Positions 56,520-64,000 of a stretch of 64,000 nucleotides of DNA are shown piece after piece. Source of the DNA: Crambe crambe (lineage: Eukaryota; Porifera; Demospongiae; Poecilosclerida; Crambeidae); the NCBI GenBank assembly GCA_963924555.1, contig OZ004581.1, positions 3,224,001 to 3,288,000 of the forward strand, in the 5' to 3' direction. The notes beneath the pieces are model-generated. The model ran no database searches. It was not told the DNA's origin and was given only the letters and a program-made list of their open reading frames with translations. Every line of letters starts with the position of its first letter. Positions within the stretch are counted from its first letter, which is position 1. Position numbers and translations under genes: made by a program.

Positions 56520-57029
56520 GGCAATCAGCTCTACACGAAATATCACCAAATGAAAAACTGTCTGAGCTCCTCAGCTTTTACTCCTGCAGATGTGAGGATA
56601 AATAATTATTATGAATCAATTCTCATGTTGAAATAATAGGTGCTAATATTTAATAGGTGCTCATTTCCACAACTTGGCAGAGAGGAACTACTAAAGTGAA
56701 CTGTGACTGTTTCTACGAGCCTTGCAGTCAGGAATTCAGCCAAACAGTGTGACAGTATGTATAATCAGGTTATATAAGAGTTCCTTCAATTAATTGTTTG
56801 TTCTATAGTCATGAAGTGGTTTACCATAACAGTCTGTGCTATTTTATTTAGTCTATGTGGTGCAAGGGTATGCACTTCAGTGCCAACCTACGCTTGGGGC
56901 ATTTGGCCCCTCCAAAAAGATAAAAAAATAAAATAAAATAAAAACACGCTTCTCTTTCAGCTCTTTCATGAGTATATAGGCACTTCAGTCATAATGATTG
57001 AGGAAATAGTACTGTGGGAAACCTCTCTT
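56520..57029. other. Upstream flank of the chimeric gene
   Basis: In-frame stop at 56571-56573 fixes the first ATG at 56519. TTTCGTGTAG just before it could be the acceptor of a 5' UTR intron, so the promoter may lie further right. A (AATAA)n run near 56925. Confidence 0.45.
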
Positions 57030-57262
57030 AGTGAACTCTCATACATAATGTCCTTAGTAATCATCTCTCTTTTTGACTGTACAGGTGATTCTTACAGGAT
57101 TTCGAGGTTGCTAGGGGAGAGAGTGCACTGAATTTTACCATAGCTCTGTTAGTGAACTCTCATGCATAATGTCCTTAGAAATGATTGTACAGGTGATTCA
57201 TACAGGATTCTGAGGTTGGTAGGGGAGAGAGAGTGCACTGAATTTTGCCACAGCTCTGTGAT
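57030..57262. repeat. Tandem duplication of about 118 bp
   Basis: GTGAACTCTCATACATAATG to GTGCACTGAATTTTACCATA is repeated at 57148-57262 with a 14-bp deletion (the CTCTCTTTTTGACT part) in the second unit. Confidence 0.65.
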
Positions 57263-59035
57263 CAGAATTATCTGCTTTGAAATAATGATTAAGTACGTTT
57301 TTATGGCAAAGCTGGAGGGCTCACAATAACATTCCATTACTGTCCAGACATGATTATGTAATAGCAGTTTTAGCTATAAGAAAAATAATAAAAAGGACTG
57401 GAAAATGTCCAGGGACCAAGGACTCAGGGGACCTATATACAAAAAACATGTAACCATGGAGACCACACAGAAGTGCCAAACCACAAGGAAGGAAGTATGG
57501 GTTACCATCTACCCACTCCATCTCTTAATATGGCCAGAAGCCCATCATGACAGCCAGTATGTGTGGAACTAGAATTGACAATGTACAATACTCCAGACTA
57601 CACAGGGATGCAATAGGCTTTATCCTAATTAACCGTCCATGTTATTTTTTAAAAATTTTTTATGGAGTAGTAGTTGTATAGTGTAATATGAAATGTTTTT
57701 ACTTGTGGAAAAAAGCTTTTTATCACTTTCGAAATACTGAAAATTAAACAACCATTTCTTTAAAATGGAACTAAGCGAGCTCTTGAGGGTCTTCCCTTCC
57801 CATGCTAGAGTTCCAGGAAGCATTCATGGTGATGTTTCTGAGAACAGTCATTAATAGAATTTGGATGGAAAAACTCTGCCTTGCGGCTTCGTTTTAAAAA
57901 TGCAGAGAGTAAAAGGGGAAACCCTGACCTGGTTATATATAATTACCTATTGTCATTTCAATCTGCAGCATACAATGATTAATTTGATAACTTGCATGCT
58001 AGGAATTCTCACACTATGCTCTGGTTACCTTTGTCTCTAACGTAATCATTATTGACACTCATATAATTTCATTAGAGCAGAATACAGATGCAGCACAATA
58101 TAATTAGTTCCATATAATTATTGAAGACTATAGGTTAGGTCCAGATTATTCAGCCAGTGAGCTGACTCTCAGGTCATGACTTATTCAAAGTGTAGGTCTA
58201 CACTCCAAAATGCCCCAGGGTATGTAGAGTAAGTGCCTGGTGCCTGTGTGTGCATGATGTGCATGTAATCAAACTAAATTGTTTTCTACAGCCTTTTGTC
58301 TTAGAGGCGCTAGGCTTATCTAAGTGGATTGTAGGTAGGGACATGCAAATTATGCCGGCATAGTTTTGGGCATAATGGGTTGAATTGCACAATGGTGGCA
58401 TAATAGGGGGTTTTTACTTTCAGGGGTGGAGGTATTGATGTCAACTCTTGAGTTCCTTTGTTTAAACTGCTGAATTAGAGTAGCCACCTACATAATTGGT
58501 GATGGTAACAAAAAAAAAATGTCTTCTGCTGCTGCTAAATGTTCCAGCTAACTAACTTGCTGCTGATAAAAGAGGCTGAAATTATGCTACAATAAACCAT
58601 ATTTTCTTTAAAGCATTTTTGTTGAGCATAATAGGTTCTGGCATTGGAGCATAGCATAATATGGAAGGAAAAAAAAGCATAATTTGCATGTCTCTAATTG
58701 TATAGGCCCTTGGCTTATCTAAGTGCTTGTGGTGAGCATTTACAGCTTTCTATGAATGGAGCTTCCTGGTTGGAACAAAATCTTACAAGGAATTGAAGCA
58801 CGAAATGAATATTCTATAGAAAAACAAGTTGTTGGCTTGCTCGCTGTGACTCAATTGTTGCACATTGCCCTAGTATAGTGAAACCTTTTAAAAATGGTCT
58901 TGTCTGTGAAGGGAAGTGTCTATTTCATCATAGTAGACAGTATAGGTCAGGTTTCTATGGATTAGCATCATATGTATGTATAATTCTGAGTATAATCTCA
59001 AATTCAGGTTCTTAGATATAGAGCCTGTACATGAA
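57263..59035. other. No gene seen
   Basis: AT-rich. A pair of GCATAATTTGCATGTC / GACATGCAAATTATGC words at 58342 and 58676 in opposite orientation may mark another inverted-repeat element of about 350 bp. Confidence 0.45.
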
Positions 59036-59039
59036 AGCA

Positions 59040-59080
59040 TTATCAGAGAGTGCAGTAGCACTCTCTATGTAGGGATGACT
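59040..59080. repeat. Dispersed hairpin-head repeat, copy 3
   Basis: GAGAGTGC-AGTA-GCACTCTC hairpin then TATGTAGGGATGAC, as at 20182 and 23770. It is followed by a GC-rich patch and an (ATT)n run at 59269-59301. Confidence 0.55.
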
Positions 59081-59269
59081 CGGACGGCCGCGCACGCCAC
59101 CTATAGACTAATACTAAAGTGAAATTCTAGTTCCCCCACTTAGACCTAACAAAAGCTACTGTGAATGATTATCCAGCCTACTACAGCCTACTACAATGTG
59201 CAGACCAAGTTTCAGGACCAGGGAGCTTACCGTTTCAGAAATATGGCAAGCAGGTAAATCGCTGGATTC

Positions 59270-59301
<32 letters not shown>

Positions 59302-59811
59302 TTAGACAACCATATCTCTCGAACCACTCAAGCTACAGCCATAATTTCTGGACAAATCCACTCCAAATTCTACGAACTACGATCTTTTCTACTCGTTGAT
59401 CCTCAAAAGAGTCGATGAAAAAGGAGACAATACGGAGCACAGCACTCAACTAATTCACCATCTTTTCTATAATACGCATGCGCATGTATTTGAATATCCA
59501 ATTATTCGAAATCATAATTATTACTCAGCTGTCTCAGCTAGCCAGCTAGCTAGCTCTAGCTCTGGATAATGATGATAGACTACTGTATCGATTCGGGGAT
59601 TTAGATTCACCACGGTAGATTCTATATCAGCATCTTCGACCTCCAAGTATGGCTCAATAAAACACAACACCTTGACTCGATAATGATTGGGCTGGTATGC
59701 TATCGGAGAACTATTGGAGAACTTCTTTCATCTGTCCCTGCATACACATAGAAGAATGAACTCTATACATAGCTAAAACCATAGAAGAGAGGAAAAAAGA
59801 CCAGGAACAAG

Positions 59812-60111
59812 TAAGGGAAAAAGCATTTCTTGAAATGAAAAAAGATGTAGGGATGACCACTGCTCAAAAAAGTAAGGAAACAAGAAGGATGAAATGGGAT
59901 CAATCTTTGTTCTGTACATCCAGCCAACATTCCCTACATATACGTCGGATAGCTTCAGATTATAGTGCAGTAATGTACGTATATGTAGGGATTGTTGGCT
60001 GGATATACAGAACAAAGATTGATCCCATTTCAATCCTTCTTATTTCCTTACTTTTTTGAGCAGTGGTCATCCCTACATCTTTTTTCATTTCAAGAAATGC
60101 TTTTTCCCTTA
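59812..60111. mobile_element. Long hairpin, 300 bp, same plan as the one at 24671
   Basis: Arms TAAGGGAAAAAGCATTTCTT and its exact complement at the right. Inward are a CATTTCTTGAAATG palindrome, GATGTAGGGATGACCA, a TCAAAAAAGTAAGGAAA stretch and GGGATCAATCTTTGTTCTGT. The loop holds two inverted ATGTAGGGA words. No target duplication stands out. Confidence 0.72.
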
Positions 60112-60519
60112 TAACAATACATGAAGCTCATACACTCCACAAGTACTAAGTTTTGAAGGTGGTAAGAGGGTGTAGTGTTGGGTACATGGTATGCATAGTC
60201 GTGAGGTTGTACATGATTGCTCTGACATTTTTCCCCCCGGGATACGTAACCCATAAAATTGGCTTTGCTGCTTGGACAAAGGAAAGTGGGCTAGGTTTAT
60301 GGGGAAGACTCTATTATTGTATGCAAAAATTGGTTCAAAGTGTGAACTACTCCTGTCTACTTCCTGCTTCAGAGCAGGAGATTTTTCATGCATATACAAA
60401 ACTGTACATGATCCCCACAGACATGATCCCACAATGTATATATTGTGCTACAAAGAGGACTTCCCATCCAGACAATACATACCTACATGAAGAAATGGAG
60501 GACTATAGGAGGGTTCAAA

Positions 60520-60700
60520 GAGTGCCACGAAGGGGGAGAGGGGGAGAAAATGGAGAAGATAAGAGGGGAGAGGGGGAAAGAATTGGAGAGGAAGGGAAGA
60601 ATTGGAGAAGCAGGGAGAATTGAAGAGGAGAGGAAAGGAGAGGGGGAGGAATTGGAAAAGTGGGGAGAACTAGAGACGAGGGGAGAGAGGGAGAAAGTTA
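60520..60700. repeat. Purine-rich GGGGAGA tract
   Basis: Imperfect repeats of GAGAGGGGGAGAAA over about 180 bp. Its open frames are low-complexity artefacts. Confidence 0.65.
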
Positions 60701-61705
60701 GTATTCTCTATTCTATAGGTAACAGTATCATCAGTATTTGCAGCCTCAAATCAGTTCTTCAAAACTATTTACATAAGCTTCATACACAAACATTGACCTG
60801 CTGAGCTTCCTTTTTTAGCATCATGCAGTAACCATGGATATAATACATAAGTGCATAGAGTTGATATAGTCAAGATTGAAATTTCAGTATCTATAACTGT
60901 AAATGTGTTGCTATGGATACAATTTTGGTCTGACAAAAGGCAGAAAATGGCTAGAAATTATCATGTGACAGACTGTTGAGTGAAAGGTGTGCTAGCACTG
61001 CTTTCTACACTTGTGTCTCCTCTTCAGGTTGATTTGCACAATTAACTTTTATTGTGCTTTTGTGAATCACGATTTGCTAGTGAACATACACAGACAGTAG
61101 AAGTTCAAGTAACATATGCATGCATATGTACAATGACATACAATGTGCAAGTTGTATACGACCAAGCAAAATTAATGTAAGCGAAAGGATGCAAGGTCAA
61201 AAGTCCAAACTAGAGCATACGAGTCTTGTAGTATTACTATGGCAACATGTACACATACAACATGTGGTACTAGCAACATGATGTATGTACCTAGCATGTG
61301 CATGCTGTGCTAGCTGGGCATGTACAGTACATGCATGTAGACTGAATACACTCATATATTACTTGTCATAATAACATCCATAAGGGCTAAACAGTTATAA
61401 TCAGAAGAGTGCTTTCTTGATATGTCATTATTTTAGGGACGTTAGGATAACTGCCTTTGATTAAATATATATTCGATGTGTATACCTACCAATTCAAATT
61501 TGATGAGTGCACTGATTTCCCATACTTGTAATAGAGTCAGACCAACAGGGAAATGACCAGCGGACATTTCCTGTGTCAGACTGTCATGTGATACAGAACT
61601 GATACATGAGGTATATATATTTTTTCTTACAGAAACTATACTCCATTAGACTTATTGTGACTATCTGGCTAGTACATGCCCCACACTCAGGAGTTGGCTT
61701 AGGAA
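60701..61705. other. No gene seen
   Basis: AT-rich spacer with ACATGCATGT-type words near 61100-61340. No supported frame. Confidence 0.45.
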
Positions 61706-61709
61706 TTTA

Positions 61710-61880
61710 ATTTTAGATAGCACTGTCTAATGTATAGGGATGACCTATGACCCTCCATAGGACTAATACAAGAAAGTTGAGCAAGTTGTATATAGCTGCT
61801 GTGATGCTCACCCTGTATTTTGTAATCATGCAGGAGAGTTTTTGAGGCTGAAAGACTCAAACATGGTAGAATAATAAAAA
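61710..61880. repeat. Dispersed repeat, second long copy (see 23770)
   Basis: Decayed head (AGATAGCACTGTCTAATGTA) then the same body as 23770-23960: TAGGGATGACCTATGACCCT, CATGCAGGAGA, GCTGAAAGACTCAA. Confidence 0.6.
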
Positions 61881-62238
61881 CAAACCGAGCATGTGCACTC
61901 ACACCACTTCCATTGTAACATTATTACTGCGAATTTCACTTCCGTTTGAACATTGAGTTTTGCATATGACCTTTGACCCCCATTACCACTGTATAAAATT
62001 GCAATACAAAACATGCGCAGTAGCCCACGGAATTTTCAAACGCAAGTGAAATCTGCAGCATTGCAGACCGCATATTAAACATACTAAGCCTAGGCCTCCC
62101 CGCATAGAGTCGGTCAAGAGAAACCCAGAAAGGAATCCTCAGTATTATACAGCTTGAGGTAATCACATACATACTAAGTAGAAACAGGATCACCTGATGC
62201 AGTTAAGCTTTTTGCACTAATGATGTATGGGATATGGA

Positions 62239-62411
62239 GCTAAAGTCTATTTGCATTCACCTTGCCCCTTGATCTAGAACTGCTATAGCTTTCTCAATTC
62301 TCAAATTTCAAACACCAACAGAGAGAGATGCATTCAACTAGAAATTCGGTTAAGAATTGAGAAAGTTATAGTGAATGATCAAGGGGTAGGGTGAATGCAA
62401 ATAGACTTTAG
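62239..62411. mobile_element. MITE-like hairpin
   Basis: 173 bp. CTAAAGTCTATTTGCATTCA at the left and its reverse complement at the right, with a CAATTCT...AGAATTG inner stem. TA is present at both edges. Confidence 0.65.
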
Positions 62412-62761
62412 TTGGATACCATGCCATATACGTACATACACTGCCCAAGGTTCTTCCATACTCAAACACAAAAGGTCCATCCCGGGACAGTCTGTTGGCA
62501 GAATCAAGTATTTCTCTACTACAGGATACCACTTCATCTACTCCTTCCCTGCTTCTCTCAGACTATCCTGACTACAACACAACTACATTCTGAAATGACC
62601 CCACAAGGCACAAACATTTTCTGCCATAGCTAGGCATTGCCAAAATGTAGGCTCCATTATCAGTTTCCTAAAACTGTGGATGGCTTCAAGGTTCAAAGTT
62701 CAAGATGTGTGTGTGCATTGGGTGGGAGGAGGAAGGGGTGTTCCCTCCAGCCTGGGACGAG

Positions 62762-64000
<1,239 letters not shown>

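Overview
The window looks like nuclear DNA of an early-branching animal, most likely a demosponge. The reasons are spliceosomal introns with GT-AG borders, animal-type modules (IPT/TIG, PDZ, MAGUK-type SH3), and a tandem pair of very large single-exon proteins that join a right-handed beta-helix ectodomain to a Cys-rich linker and about eight membrane spans, a type I associate with sponge genomes. Species cannot be fixed from sequence alone. Nothing suggests bacterial, plasmid or viral origin.

Layout. 0-1 kb: a possible small two-exon minus-strand gene with GC boxes upstream. 1.9-15.9 kb: a direct duplication of a roughly 7-kb block, each copy carrying one intact minus-strand beta-helix receptor-like gene of 1270 or 1251 aa, with DNA-transposon insertions that differ between copies. 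16.4-29.7 kb: a plus-strand family of Gly/Ala-rich proteins ending in a CaaX box (CSVM). It has two intact two-exon copies (215 and 284 aa) and one truncated pseudogene. Copy 1 has a 4.1-kb intron loaded with DNA transposons, including a 1521-bp inverted-repeat element with a 9-bp target duplication and uninterrupted related sites elsewhere in the window. Copy 2 has a 110-bp intron. 30.1-31.9 kb: two head-to-tail intronless paralogues (257 and 254 aa) of a family I do not recognise, with a decayed fragment of the same family at 22.6 kb.

33.4-56.5 kb: one large minus-strand gene, reconstructed as 21 exons with consistent reading phase, 1118 aa. In order it has a divergent ETS/IRF-like winged helix, a Pro/Ser/Gly/Gln-rich activation-type region with a SUMO motif, an IPT/TIG domain, a helical and basic linker, a degenerate PDZ, a clear PDZ and a MAGUK-type SH3, ending without a guanylate-kinase domain. 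A transcription-factor front half joined to a membrane-scaffold back half is the most striking observation here. 56.5-64 kb: no convincing coding sequence; it holds hairpin elements, dispersed repeats and a 367-bp (GA)n tract, and probably the upstream region of the large gene.

The genes do not form an operon or a recognisable pathway. The common theme is local duplication (receptors, CaaX proteins, 257/254-aa proteins) followed by remodelling through small non-autonomous DNA transposons.
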